A DNA stretch of 64,000 bases, from positions 3,806,995 through 3,870,994 of the forward strand of contig JAJEKV010000042.1 of assembly GCA_021234155.1 (NCBI GenBank), read 5' to 3'. The DNA comes from Isoetes taiwanensis (lineage: Eukaryota > Streptophyta > Lycopodiopsida > Isoetales > Isoetaceae). The first letter of the stretch is position 1. Every line of letters begins with the position of its first letter. The translations under genes were made by a program, and so were the position numbers. The notes under the pieces are model-generated. The model worked only from the letters and a program-made list of their open reading frames with translations, was not told the DNA's origin and did no database searches. Shown in pieces: positions 12,512-27,372 of the stretch.

Positions 12512-13234
12512 AGATACTTCATCACACTGGAGATATCCGGTGTTGTCCTCTACCTATTGGCTAGTTGTATGAGCATTTATGCTGTCCTAAGCTGCAACTT
12601 AGGAAAAGTAAAGTATATGGCTGGATGCATTGATATTTTTGGTTGACAAAATTTTGATTTAAATATTGATTTACAGAGTTACATTTTTGTTATGATATAC
12701 TTATGCAGGATGCATGTCATGAAGAGGACGAGTATGAAGTCATACCACATACAGGATACACGTAAAGATGAGAATATGAGATTATACCTCCAACATGGAG
12801 TGGCATAATTTCATTGCAATAACTTGCAAGACCAAACAAAGATAGTGTTGGCCACCAGGCCTACTATACTTATGCCAGTTGGCTATACAAATTTGTCGAT
12901 ATGACAGCACAATGTTGCTGCAATATGCCAGTTGGCTGCCAGGTGGCTATATAATTATGTCAATATGACAGCACACGACAGCACAGTGGTGCTCTAGTTG
13001 GTGCTCTAATTTCTAAAAACTCCATTAACAAGGTATGTTCTAAATCTAGAATCTCCTTCTGCTTTAAATTATGGGATGAGGCTTAACCCTTGCTGTGGCA
13101 GTGGGGGTTAGCTCTCCCCATGGTCACAGATTGATATTATCAAGGTGTGTTTACCCTCATTCCACGGTAGGTCGTAGGGTTTTTTTTATTGATATTCACT
13201 ATTGGGTGCATTCATTAAGATCATTACCTTGGAG
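12512..13234. other. Unique spacer between the two duplicated copies
   Basis: Mostly AT-rich with small internal repeats, for example atgccagttggct near 12870 and 12928 and cagcacgacagcac near 12968. No gene recognised. A run of 8 T at 13179-13186 followed by attgatattcact resembles the left edge of copy 1 at 10340-10365, so the duplicated unit may begin slightly before the tgcaagttcac phrase. Confidence 0.4.
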
Positions 13235-15331
13235 TGCAAGTTCACATCTTGGTAAATACAAGGGCCATAGTACACGTGTCTCTCTTTGACATGAAATTGA
13301 AAGATAAAGCTTTTAAAATTTTGCTAATATTATACTAAAATATGTGCATGCATTTGTTTTAAATGCATGTTGGACATGTGGAGGTTAACATGCAAATGTT
13401 GCATGTAACTTTTAATAAAGCAAAACGTTCTTTTGAAAATGCCTATGGGGTATGTAAGACGTGGATTTCCTACTAATACCATGAAAAAACGTCTCTCTAA
13501 TAAAATAGGGCATCCAGATGCAAGTTTTGTGGCCGAATACCCTAATGCCCACTTGATAGCGGCAAGTGCAGAAGGCGGATATATTCCAGAAGGCGGATAT
13601 GTTCTAGAAGGCGGATATGTTCCGCAAATGCAAAAGACAGATTTGTTGAGCGAATGCAAATCTGAGATCATACTCTGATCTGTATATTTTGGAAACTTAG
13701 ATTCGCTACTGTATCTAATCTTAAGGTTATCTTACTTCCTTTTCATGTCCATTGTCGGTTTTGCCTAAACAGAGGTTTTGGCATAATATCATTCATATTC
13801 TGTCACTTGCCCTCTATGTGTACATGAAACATAATCTAATTCTTAGTGATCAGAAGACGCTTGAAGGAGGCTGCAATGATACATCCGGGCCGAGGCGGTC
13901 TCACGTTGATGTCAAACTCTACTCTAATGATGGAGCTTGGAAAAATAAAAGGCCACATATGAACGGGTTTTGTGCTTAAGATAGACCATTCTTCTTTGTT
14001 CTTTTTACTATCTCTTAGTAAGTATATGCTCGTGCTTTGCAAACATTGTTTCCGGGATTTGAATCTCCGAATATTGAGGTTAAATGCCACACTTTACTTA
14101 AAATCTCTACAAAAATGCAGATTCTGGGTTTGGACTCGGTTTAAGTTTTGTAGAGAAGCTACATGCTCAATTTATTAATAAATACCTTAGTTGCATCCGC
14201 AAGCTTGAAGTAGTTATGGTCTTGTTCTAAGAGTTTTTAGGGCCGGTCATAAAGTCTTTGTTTATTTATTGATAGGCCCGAGAGAGTGCTATAACCTTAC
14301 ATATAGACTTGTATAGGGTAGCGATTGCTCCACATAGCCTAGTTGGTGTAATATATGTTGTTGCATTTGTCCTCATAGCCAAGCTGGACTAACAGTTATG
14401 CAGTATTAGAAATTGACATGTGTTTAAGCTGTTGCAATTGACACGTGTTTAAGCAGTTGCATATAATTTCTCCCTACATTCTTTTAGTTATTTCTAACTA
14501 GAAGGGCAAGAGGCACAATGGGTAATCGTTGATGAACTGAAAAATCCCAATGTACCTTTTGGCCCTTGCCCCGATACTCGTTTTCACGCTAACGAGGTCT
14601 TGATTGGTGCGCAGTGCGGGATTTTCTTCCCATTGTTCCCTTTGCTTTTGTAGTTGGATTTGGCTGGAAGAATGTTGGAGATATTGCTCACTTTTTTTGC
14701 GGAAGCTCGTTACTATGGAGTTTACAATGACAAAGGCAGCATATAAACGGGTTTTTTTAAAACTATTATTATGTTAGATATGCTTTCTAGCAAGAGTCTG
14801 TTCTAGGAAAGAGCAAACTTGTAATTAAAATACTATTTGCTACATTATTAGTCTCCAGATATAGATGTTGGAACAATTTGATGCTTATTGCAAAGGACAA
14901 GTTTAAATCTGATGTTCAGGCTGGCCAAATGGTTGCTTTTAGGAGGCTTGGAATTGCTAAAGGTTGAGTTCACCTTTATGTTTCTACTCTTATAAGTTAA
15001 TAACAGTTATATGCTGATCGAAATGGATATGTACTCACTTTATAGACACAAATGTGCTATTGACAAATGGCTTAGGCTGATATAAATAATGATCATTGTT
15101 TTTCATTCTCATATATACTATAATTGTCAAGTTTGAATTGCTACTTGCACTGATGTTGAAATTAGGCTATATTGACTGAAACTATAATGAATGACTATGA
15201 AAGTATAAGTAAAAGGATACTATGCCAGAAATGCCCATACTGGTAGTAGGATGATAATACTGCCAAGGGATTGACTGAGGCAGATGTCTCGTTTAGGTTT
15301 ACTAGTTCAGGCCGGGTTTTTTTTTTTTTTT
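13235..15331. repeat. 2.1-kb direct duplication, copy 2
   Basis: Near-identical to 10367-12511. The differences are uneven: from about 13870 to 14640 most discrepancies fall at CAG/CTG or CG trinucleotides, while the flanking parts match almost perfectly. Copy 2 ends in a longer T run where a SINE-like sequence abuts it. Confidence 0.85.
13570..13623. repeat. 18-bp triplication specific to copy 2
   Basis: Three adjacent units, agaaggcggatat(a/g)ttc(c/t), lie at 13570, 13588 and 13606. Copy 1 has a single unit near 10767. The period is a multiple of 3, so the local open frame is preserved. Confidence 0.85.
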
Positions 15332-15440
15332 AATTTAGTCATGTCGTGACTTTATGTAGGTGCTTTTACCCAAAATAGGAATTGAACCAATGGTCTTCCC
15401 ATTGTCCTCCCAAAGATGCAGCCCGGGTAGTGGCATTTGC
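15317..15440 (-). mobile_element. SINE-like element (tRNA-type B box, A-tail)
   Basis: On the minus strand the sequence reads from a GC-rich head through ggttcaattcc (15378-15388), a good match to the Pol III B box, to a poly(A) tail that appears as the T run at 15317-15331. The length of about 120 bp and the tail fit a plant SINE. A clear A box and target duplication were not found. It abuts the end of duplicated copy 2. Confidence 0.5.
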
Positions 15441-15597
15441 TGACAGTTCTTGTAAACACAATATTATTTTGGGGTTGAAAGAACCATTACCTTATTTGAT
15501 TCTGCATCCTTGATTAATGAACAGATTATACCTTATGAGTTCTTGGGTCATTTCCACATCTTGAGTTCAGTACTAGCCTCTTTGCTCAAGGTCTGCC

Positions 15598-15993
15598 TTA
15601 GTTCACAAGTGCAACCATCACGTTCTTCCAATAGAAATACATCTGAAACGAAGCTTTGAAGTGGAAGTCACCAAGCTGGATTTGTAAAGCAGAAGTTTTT
15701 CCTAGCAACTCTCCCAAACCATTACTAAAAATGTTGTCCTCTAAGATACAACAATCGTCTCCAATATGACCGATTCTTGCCATGAATATTTCACGGAGTA
15801 TTTCATGCTGGGCCTCTACATACTTTATCATCTTAGTGGCAAATTTCATGTATGTAACCATGCCATCTCTGCACATGAATTCCATCCTATCCATCTTAAA
15901 AAAAAACCTTCCAACCAAAATGTCATCCTCCACACCAAAGCCCTTCGAGATTTGAAGTTGCTGCTCGTGAACTGGGTCGCCAAATTGTTTCAA
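15598..15993 (-). CDS. Unrecognised 131-codon open frame
   Basis: An uninterrupted minus-strand frame from an ATG at 15993 to a stop at 15598; the frame stays open upstream of that ATG. The product would be soluble, Met/Phe-rich and charged, with no signal peptide or membrane segment (it contains DDILVGRFFFKMDRMEF and ARIGHIGDDCCILEDNI). It lies downstream on the same strand from the broken gene at 16775-17940, so it could be an additional exon or an unrelated fragment. I do not recognise a family. Its length in such AT-rich DNA makes it more than background, but a real gene is unproven. Confidence 0.3.
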   Translation of the reverse strand: MKQFGDPVHEQQLQISKGFGVEDDILVGRFFFKMDRMEFMCRDGMVTYMKFATKMIKYVEAQHEILREIFMARIGHIGDDCCILEDNIFSNGLGELLGKTSALQIQLGDFHFKASFQMYFYWKNVMVALVN

Positions 15994-16052
15994 TGCAAAC
16001 CATGCTGGATCATTGAGCTCGAGTCAACACCTGTATTGCTTCCCTGATTTCA

Positions 16053-16162
16053 CTTTTTGTTAGTAATTCAGGCATTCTTGGCGACTGGAAGATGAAAGAA
16101 GAAAGGTCTTTTTGTTAGTAATTCAGGCATTCTTGGCGACTGGAAGATGAAAGAAGAAAGGT
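16053..16162. repeat. Perfect tandem duplication, two 55-bp units
   Basis: Units at 16053-16107 and 16108-16162 begin ctttttgttagtaattc and are identical by eye, implying a recent local duplication. Confidence 0.9.
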
Positions 16163-16774
16163 CGGATATAAAGCATTAGGAGGACAACAATTGCATGCTA
16201 AGTCTAGACGAATCTGGCACGTTAATGCTTAAAGCGTATAAGATATATTCAGTTTCTGAAAAGGCAGCTATGAAGTAATAATAGTACTGCCTGGATTATA
16301 ACTGATACTACGCAGATAGTAGTGATTACTACTATCTAGGATTAGTCTAGGCTGAACTGTCATGTCATTTCCTATTAGTACCAGAACTAGTAAAAGACAC
16401 TTCTCAGGAAAGATAACTGGAGGCAAAAAGAACAAAATTATGTAGATTAATTATGGCCGAAGTACAATATATACAAACATGTACAAACACTTATATCAGT
16501 GTTTTGTCGACAAAGACAACCTTACTATCTTTTGCAACAACTAGCACAAAGTGTTTCAAAAATTCAAGACACAGCTCTTTTTCCCCATTGACAAGCTCCA
16601 ACTTTAGAGCACCTACTTTTCTTTTCTTGTAGTAAGGATTCATAATCTGCAAATGAAAAAATAACTGTTACATTCATTCCCCTTATAACCATTTCCAGAA
16701 TCCTGTAATCAAACCATTTCCAGTAATCCACAAAGCTGCAAGAAGTGTTCAAAATGAAAATAAAATAATATACC

Positions 16775-17940
16775 TTATAGTTTGATCTCTTCAATCCTCT
16801 TCCTCTGATACACCTCAGGAAGGTTGTCTAGAATCTTCTCACTATCAACCTCAGACAATGTGTAAGCTATTTGGTCCCCTTTCAATCTATGTTTTGCTTG
16901 TGGCATATCAATTCTTATTGCACAAACCTGGCTGGCATAAACAATGGCTTTTGGAGCATTGGGGCATAAAATGTAGTTTGTATATGATCTCAGAGCTTTT
17001 TGATAGTAAATACCCTCTATAAGTTCTTCTCCTTCATAGAACCATTGCCCACTAACTTCAAAATCAGCTTTGACCACATATTTCTCCTTTGTGCACAATA
17101 CTATCCAAAATAACGAGCCCTCTGCAACAACGAAATTATCGGGCTCAATAACAACGAGTTCCCAATCATCTAAGTAATCCTTATTCAAGCATTTCTCCCA
17201 TTGTGCATCAAGGCAATATACACAGAAACAAGATAGATGCCTCACATGCAATTGGGTAGGACAAGCTAAATTAGCGGCACTGACAAAATGGATGCTCCTA
17301 GTGTCTTTTATAGTTCCTGCAGCCCATTTCTGTCCATATTATCCACTTCCCAAAACCACCTTCTCACTAATTTCTTCTTCATACATGAAGATGGAGCAGC
17401 AAATGAGAAATTTGCCCTAGCTACTTGGACAATATCCTTTGCACCTTCTATTTTCAAGTTTTGTGATCTCTTCAACAACTCCCTTAGCTCTGTAGCTTTC
17501 CCATCATGTTCCCCCTTGCCATGATTGGAACCAAAAAAATTCCATATCATTTCAATATGTGTCTCGTGAGAATACCTACCTACAAAATAGAATGGTCGGG
17601 CAGCTTTAAATTGGGATGCAGCTCCATCCGAGAATACCCAACACTTCTTGGGATGTATACATTACTCTCGCATGAATTCAAGATGCATCATAAATGCTTG
17701 TTGAACAAATAATGTATCATGCTTTGTATCATCTGAAATATAGTAATGAGTATTCTTGATGATGTCACCTGATATGGCATCCAGATAATATGTGATGTGC
17801 ATAAGGATGGTGACTTGTTTAGTCCAGTAGGCAGATTGAACTTGATCTTGCAATTGAATAGAGAAGTTCTCTGCAAAATCCACTACAGATACAATAACAT
17901 CAGAAGGAAGATTGTCTAGCATATCCTTGAACTGCATTGC
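16775..17940 (-). pseudogene. Broken copy of an uncharacterised plant protein family (FSDGAASQFK type)
   Basis: Reading leftward from 17937, one frame runs through DMLDNLPSDVIVSVVDFAEN and YYISDDTKHDTLFVQQAF, meets a TAA near 17661, then continues in the same frame through KKCWVFSDGAASQFKAARPF and MIWNFFGSNHGKGEHDG to about 17310. After a frameshift it resumes as the 158-codon frame 16775-17251, with a Cys-rich HVRHLSCFCVYC segment and a C-terminal ILDNLPE. This order recalls a widespread but unnamed eukaryotic family in which an SDG..SQ(F/Y) motif and an N..(G/E)..HGKG..DG motif recur; a nuclease or transposase-like fold is only my inference. One in-frame stop and at least one frameshift make it a probable pseudogene. 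Confidence 0.6.
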
Positions 17941-20040
17941 TTGCCATATATCACAAAAAATGGTTCGTCGTGTAAAAGGTATATTTATACAGCTTCTTCA
18001 CAATGGTTTTATATAATTTGGGTCATGTATATTGCTTATCATATGAAGTATGTATTTATAGTGCGCGCGCAATATTTTTTTCTTCTTGGACATTTTCTCA
18101 CTAGGCTATGGTTTGGACTAATGTATCTTTTGAGTATGTACTTGCATGGCATTTTCTCTAGCCTCCACATGCACACATCGAGCAATCCAGTTTTAGGGGT
18201 GTCTCCCCAATTTCTTCGGTTTTCCATAGTGGCAAGAACATGAAACAGAAGCAGACTTCATGGCGACCCCATGGAAGCAGTGCTTGGGCTGGCTATAGAA
18301 AGACATGTTTTATTTTATTCTGTTTTCCAGAATTCCGTTGGCCACTAAGGGTGAGTATGTCTCAATCTCTTGAATGAAGTTTTAATGTGATTGATAATAC
18401 AAATCTTCCAATAATTGAAGGTGTTGTACAGAGTTATTTCTATAGCTTTTGTTGTATCATCATGTTTTAATTGGTACATGGCATATATTATGAAATATCG
18501 GGCAAGTATATAGGACATGGTGGTACAAAAGAAGCAGGAGATCAGTGATGCCCCACTGATTGAATCTCTAGGTATAATTCCAGAGATATTGAAGTACAAT
18601 GCATCTGGATATTACAGACGTATTTATTTACATTTTGTAATTAGAAGGTGACCTTACTGCGAGCGATCAAAGCAAACATCGTTTAGCACAGCAACCTTAC
18701 AAGATTAGAGGTTTCCAATAATCTATCCCTTTGTCATTGCATGCAGGAGAAAATGAGTTCTATACCTTCATTTGACACATTCATTGTAGAAGTTGAAGCT
18801 AAACCAAACATGATACAAGTCCTTATAGCAGTTTGGCATTCATTGAGGTATGTACAGGGACATTATAGTATACCAGCACTATAGTATACCAACACATAGT
18901 AATGCTTCACACTTCCCATCTGTATTTTATTTTTGAAGGTGTGTAGGTGTTCTGTTACTATTCATTGCAACTACTACAATGGAGTCTGGAATTGTCAGTT
19001 GTAGATCCATTTGTTAAAAGAAAGCGATCTTACAATTTGAATCTTTTACACGGTTGTTAGAATCTTTTTTTTTTTTATAACTGCTTCCTCATCAAACCAG
19101 TTGGATTTCTTCTATAATGGCCTGCACCTCTAAATCGAAAGTTTTTCATCCAAATCCAGCCCTATTGGGATATTTGATCACAGGCATTCTATCTAGATAA
19201 GCAGATATAAGTAACCCTAAATATGGTTTGGAGCACATCAAAGTACAGGAAGCCATAAAGGAAGGTACCTACCCTTTTTCGTTTTGTCTCATGTTTAAAG
19301 GAATGAAAGCCATGAATATGACATTGAATTTTTGTATATGCTGCTTGCTTACTGCTAAATCCTGTAAGAACATATTGTGTATGCAAAGCATAGAATCAGA
19401 AAAGAAATTAGCATAGAAATATTAACATTAGAATTTATTGGCGTTGGTAGTATAGACAACTGAGGGTGATTATTTATGAGTAGTTCCTTCAAATCATAGT
19501 TGGAAGATGGACTTCCATTCAAAGCTTTTTAGCTTCTCACTTGCGTGTGAAATACAACTTCTCTCACAACTAGGTGAATAATGATTGCTAGATTTAAAGC
19601 ATGTTGGGTAAGCCATAGCCACAAATTTTGAGCTTAAATTAATTTTCTTAATTTCTTGCTCTTGATTTCCTTACATACCTTCCATATTATCAATATTGAA
19701 GATGCTTGGAAAATATAACTAGATATAACTTATAGCGGCTTCTTCCAAAAAAGAAGCCAATGATCGCCTAGGATGTGGTTTTTGCACAAAGGCAACTATT
19801 AGGTGGAAGCTGATTTTGCAAGGATGTTTTGGTAGAATCAATCGATCAACACAACATGGAGTGCAAAGTGAACATATGCAGCTTCAAGCACTTTATGCTT
19901 CTCTTTAGCACCTTGTACTATTAGAGGTTTTCCTTGCATTAGTTTGCTATGTCTAGATAATTTTAGAAGCATAAATTTTCCACTAGCATTAGCATTATAT
20001 TATCTTATTCTTGGTAGCTTTTTAATATTTGGTTATTGTG
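17941..20040. other. Intergenic, no recognised gene
   Basis: AT-rich sequence with short open frames on both strands and no conserved motif. Any N-terminal exons of the minus-strand pseudogene at 16775-17940 should lie here, but I could not identify them. Confidence 0.35.
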
Positions 20041-20175
20041 TTTGGTGATGGGGCCTAGTCCCCAGGTTTTAGATGGGCTGTTGCCCTTGCATGTGCCGTC
20101 CCATAACCCGTTGGGTTCCCGTGGACGTAAAAATTCATCTTATCTTCTTATCTTATCTTATCTTATCTTATCTTT
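20041..20175 (+). mobile_element. 3' end of a LINE with pentanucleotide tail
   Basis: The segment tttggtgatggggcc through gtcccataacccgttgggt ends in a (TTATC)n run at about 20138-20173. It parallels the 3' end of the larger LINE fragment at 33553-35170, which reads gtcccataggccagttggt and ends in a TTCTA repeat. This looks like a heavily 5'-truncated relative carrying only 3' UTR. Confidence 0.55.
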
Positions 20176-22260
20176 CACAGGAGATCACATATCAACTGCT
20201 GGCGGAATGTATTGAGATTCTTTGCTTATGAATATCTAGAAAGCCTGTCTTTACATGGTTGGCATGGCTGTTATCCTAAGTAACACATCTCATCTCGGTG
20301 TGATGGCATATCGGTTTATCCACGAATCTCATTTGTTTAAATGTTCACGAGCACGTGTTTTATCTGGATGTTGGAAATTAATCACTTTGTGCATTTAAGT
20401 TGCTGTCAGATCTGTTTAGTGTGTCTTTGCAGAGAGAACAACATTTCATTGATCAGGAATCAGTAGGCTAAAATGCAATCGTCTTCAATGCTGGTCACAA
20501 ATTTTGTATTGTTTTACATGGTTTATACCATTTTGCACCCTAATTATAAGTCAATCAGGGCTACAACAAGTTGATAAGTAGTAACAATAAATTTATTTAC
20601 TCCTTAAAGACGATTCTATTTATGTTTGCAACATCATATTCCGAAGAATGTACTGGTCAAGATATGTAGTCCCTAAGATTTTTGTCCATTTTTCCTAATG
20701 ATGTGATAGAACTAATGCGATGGTTCATCAAGCTATGAAGTGCATTGGAATCAAAGTGCGAAAATATTATGTGCCCTTACCAAGCATTAACCTGCTACTT
20801 TATCGAAGTTTTATTGTTTTTTATTTTTTTTCTCAATGAGTTTTGGGAGGGATTTTGATGAGAAGGTGTGTATAAGAGGGATTTTTGCTAATCTTATGCA
20901 CATACTATACTTTTTGTGGGCATTGGTGCAATCTATGGGCAACATAGAACTCTTGCCATATTTTAGTCATTGAGACAAAGAGCAACATCCTAATTGTAAA
21001 TGCTCATAACAAATTATACAACCTTAACAAATATGTATTCCCGTATGTATGGCATAGTTTCCATTCTACAAGTTTTTGAAAAAAATTTCAATAACTCCAT
21101 GCTATAAGGTTTGCAAATTATCCGTGGAGTATGATTTTGGTAATGGTTGCCCGACAAATGGGGGTTAGGGTTTTGAAAAAAATTGTTCAGGCTTTATTCT
21201 CTTCCATGGTCTTCTGCTGGGAAGTTGTGGCGTGCATTGTCCGAGCATGTTGGGCGGGTGATCGGCCCTCCCATAGGCGATGCAGGTGAGGCTGGGAGAT
21301 GTGCTAGATGAGGCGATGTAGGCGCAGAGTAACAAAGATGAGGCCGTTATAGGAGATCTGCTTGGTGATGCTTGGAGATGCTTGGAGATCTGCTTGGTGA
21401 TGCTTGGGCGACGTAAAATAGCAGGCAGAGATAGGCTCTGGAATTGTGGCTACTCAGTTTCTAGCTATGGCTACTCGGTTTCTGGCTATGGCTACTGCAG
21501 CTATGGCTACTCGGTTTCCAGCTGGCTGTGGTTTCCAGGGATTGTTGCTGGCGATGGGGCTCAGGATAGACATGACTCTACAAGATAAGCCAGGACCTCA
21601 AACAAGATTAGTATGTAGGATCTTGTTCGGGTAAGCCAGGACTGCCTCCTGTGTTGCAGTTGTTCTTCCACCAAATTTGGGAGCCTAGTTTGCTGAGTTT
21701 CGTTGTTCAAGCATGTACTTTCTACTGAAATTGCAGTCCTCTTTGTGATCAAATTGTTGAAATTGCAGTACTCTAAGTTCTTCTTATCGGTTCTTCAGTC
21801 TCCTTTGTTCTTATCTCTTTTGTGAATGCAATGGTGTTCGTGCATTTTTTATGTGTATAGATTGAAGTATACCATGTATGTATGTATAATAGCCATATGG
21901 GGTGCACAAACTTATACGTGAGTCTGTTGTGGAAATTCCACAGCCCTTCATTTGGCATATTCATAGAATTATGCTTGGATCCAATGATCCAAGAAAAACA
22001 ATAAGGATAGTGCAATAAGGACATACATGGCATTGGGCCAATCCGTAGTGTGTTCACACCTTGTTATTATTGTAATCATTAAGCTTTTCAATGCATTCTC
22101 TGGGTGAAAGAGGTTGCATAGTGTCTTTTTATATTGACGACTTATGCAACAAACATTGATGACACATGTGACAATGTTTGAGTATCTTTTAGAATGGTAA
22201 GGGTGTCTTACAAGTTTCTTGATGACGAATGCAAATGTATAATTGAACTTAACTCGTTAT
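20176..22260. other. Intergenic, no recognised gene
   Basis: No conserved coding sequence. It includes the minisatellite at 21449-21533 and GATGCTTGGAGAT-type short repeats at 21366-21410. Confidence 0.4.
21449..21533. repeat. 18-bp-type minisatellite
   Basis: Units of the form ggctactcggtttctggctat occur about four times with truncations and substitutions. On the + strand they give a Gly/Tyr/Ser-rich open frame, which I regard as a by-product of the repeat. Confidence 0.7.
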
Positions 22261-22282
22261 ACAATATGTAGATATATGGTGT

Positions 22283-22393
22283 AGATAACGTCCTGGCCCA
22301 AGGATGTTACCTAAAAAAAAATTTTCGGGCCAGTGAAAATGCCTCGGGCGTGCGCGCATTTTTTTGGCAACGTCCGAGGGCCAGGACGTTATC
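22283..22393. repeat. Perfect 16-bp inverted repeat (hairpin)
   Basis: gataacgtcctggccc (22283-22298) and its exact reverse complement (22378-22393) flank an 80-bp loop. Inside the loop a second pair, cctcgg / ccgagg (about 22352 and 22373), could extend the fold. It lies about 1.25 kb upstream of the protease gene and may be a MITE terminus. Confidence 0.8.
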
Positions 22394-23180
22394 GACCTTA
22401 ACGCCCTGGTTCGAGGGTTTGCTTTGCAAGCGGAGGAGAGGAGCCAGAATGGGAGCAGAAGAAGCAAGCGGAATGAAGCCATCAGAAGTCGCCAGAATGG
22501 AGAGAGGCCGGAGGGAAGCAGGGCAGTCGTTCATGCATCGGAATGGAACCGTGGTTTCATGATCAGAGGTAGGGAATTGAACCCTACTTTCAAGGCCACT
22601 TCTCTGTTGCTAAGCCCGTTTGAAGACCCCGTGATACAGTAAAGAAAAGAACAAGCTAAATAAGAACAACAGGAAGAGTAAAGAAAGGGCTTTTCGGGAA
22701 GAAGAACTACTGAATCATAGTACTAGCGGCCTGATTTCGGCAAAATGAGAACAAGAACAGAAAGGATATGAGAAATGGCTCTGCCTGCACTAGAGAAGAA
22801 CTAAAAAAACATGTATCTTACTTCCTGCAATTCACCTTTTACATCCCGATTCGACCATGCTCTGTCTGCAGCCAATGACGGAGCCAAACAATCAAACAAA
22901 ACCAAGACTAAAGTGATAAAAATCCGTTTGAATGGAGCAAGAAACGGCTCAAACTAAACCTTAGGCGCCATGGAACTCAAATCTGCTCTCAGATTTGCTG
23001 GCGCAACCTGCTTCAAAGCATTAGGAAAGGTAGAAGATGGCTATGGCGACGGAGTTGCATGCTGAAAGGCGGCAAAGAAAATGACTGACAGGGAAGGACG
23101 ATAAGGGAAAATGAAAGAGACAGATGGTAATATTCTAGGGTGTTACGGGACCACCATATTTCTCTAGGATGTTATGAGCC
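22394..23180. other. Intergenic, no recognised gene
   Basis: Overlapping + strand open frames (about 22350-22642) encode low-complexity Arg/Gly/Ser sequence in two frames and match nothing recognised. The remainder is AT-rich. Confidence 0.35.
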
Positions 23181-23292
23181 TGCGCCTATAAAATAATGCG
23201 CGAGTACGATGTTACTAGCTGGTAACATCATTCAAATGCGCCTATAAAATAATGCGCGAGTACGATGTTACTAGCTGGTAACATCATTGAAA
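23181..23292. repeat. Tandem duplication, 56-bp units, each with a small palindrome
   Basis: Units at 23181 and 23237 begin tgcgcctataaaataatgcg and are identical for about 51 bp. Each contains gatgttac-tagctg-gtaacatc, an 8-bp-arm inverted repeat. It lies about 350-450 bp upstream of the protease start codon. Confidence 0.85.
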
Positions 23293-23412
23293 GGGACGGT
23301 TGAGATTTAATCTAACCCTGTAAACCTGAGAACCACGGCGTTAAGGGGATGATATAATATGTTGTCATAACCGAAGTTTTTTTTTCTTAATTTTTGATGC
23401 GTTCTTGCCTTG

Positions 23413-23466
23413 GTGGAGGAGGTTGGAAGTCCTACCCTACTTGAGGAGGTTGGAAGTCCTACCCTC
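23413..23466. repeat. Short tandem duplication upstream of the protease gene
   Basis: gaggaggttggaagtcctaccct occurs twice with a 27-bp period (truncated here to fit: ggaggttggaagtcctac). It lies in the putative 5' flank or 5' UTR of the downstream gene. Confidence 0.7.
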
Positions 23467-23635
23467 CCCTAGCGGCAAGCCTGCATTTCTGCTAGTTCTT
23501 TTTATTCCTTCTATTCGTTATCAACAAATGTTAGTTTTTGCTCCAACGATAGTGCGACAGGGATCTATCTATTATTTAGTTATTGCTCAACATTAGTGTG
23601 ACAGCGCCTTGTTGTTGCACAGCCCGGGAGGGAAA

Positions 23636-27372
<3,737 letters not shown>

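Noticed and set aside
22350-22642. Two overlapping + strand frames of 70 and 92 codons
   Set aside because: Low-complexity Arg/Gly/Ser sequence in two phases starting inside a hairpin element, with no recognised family.
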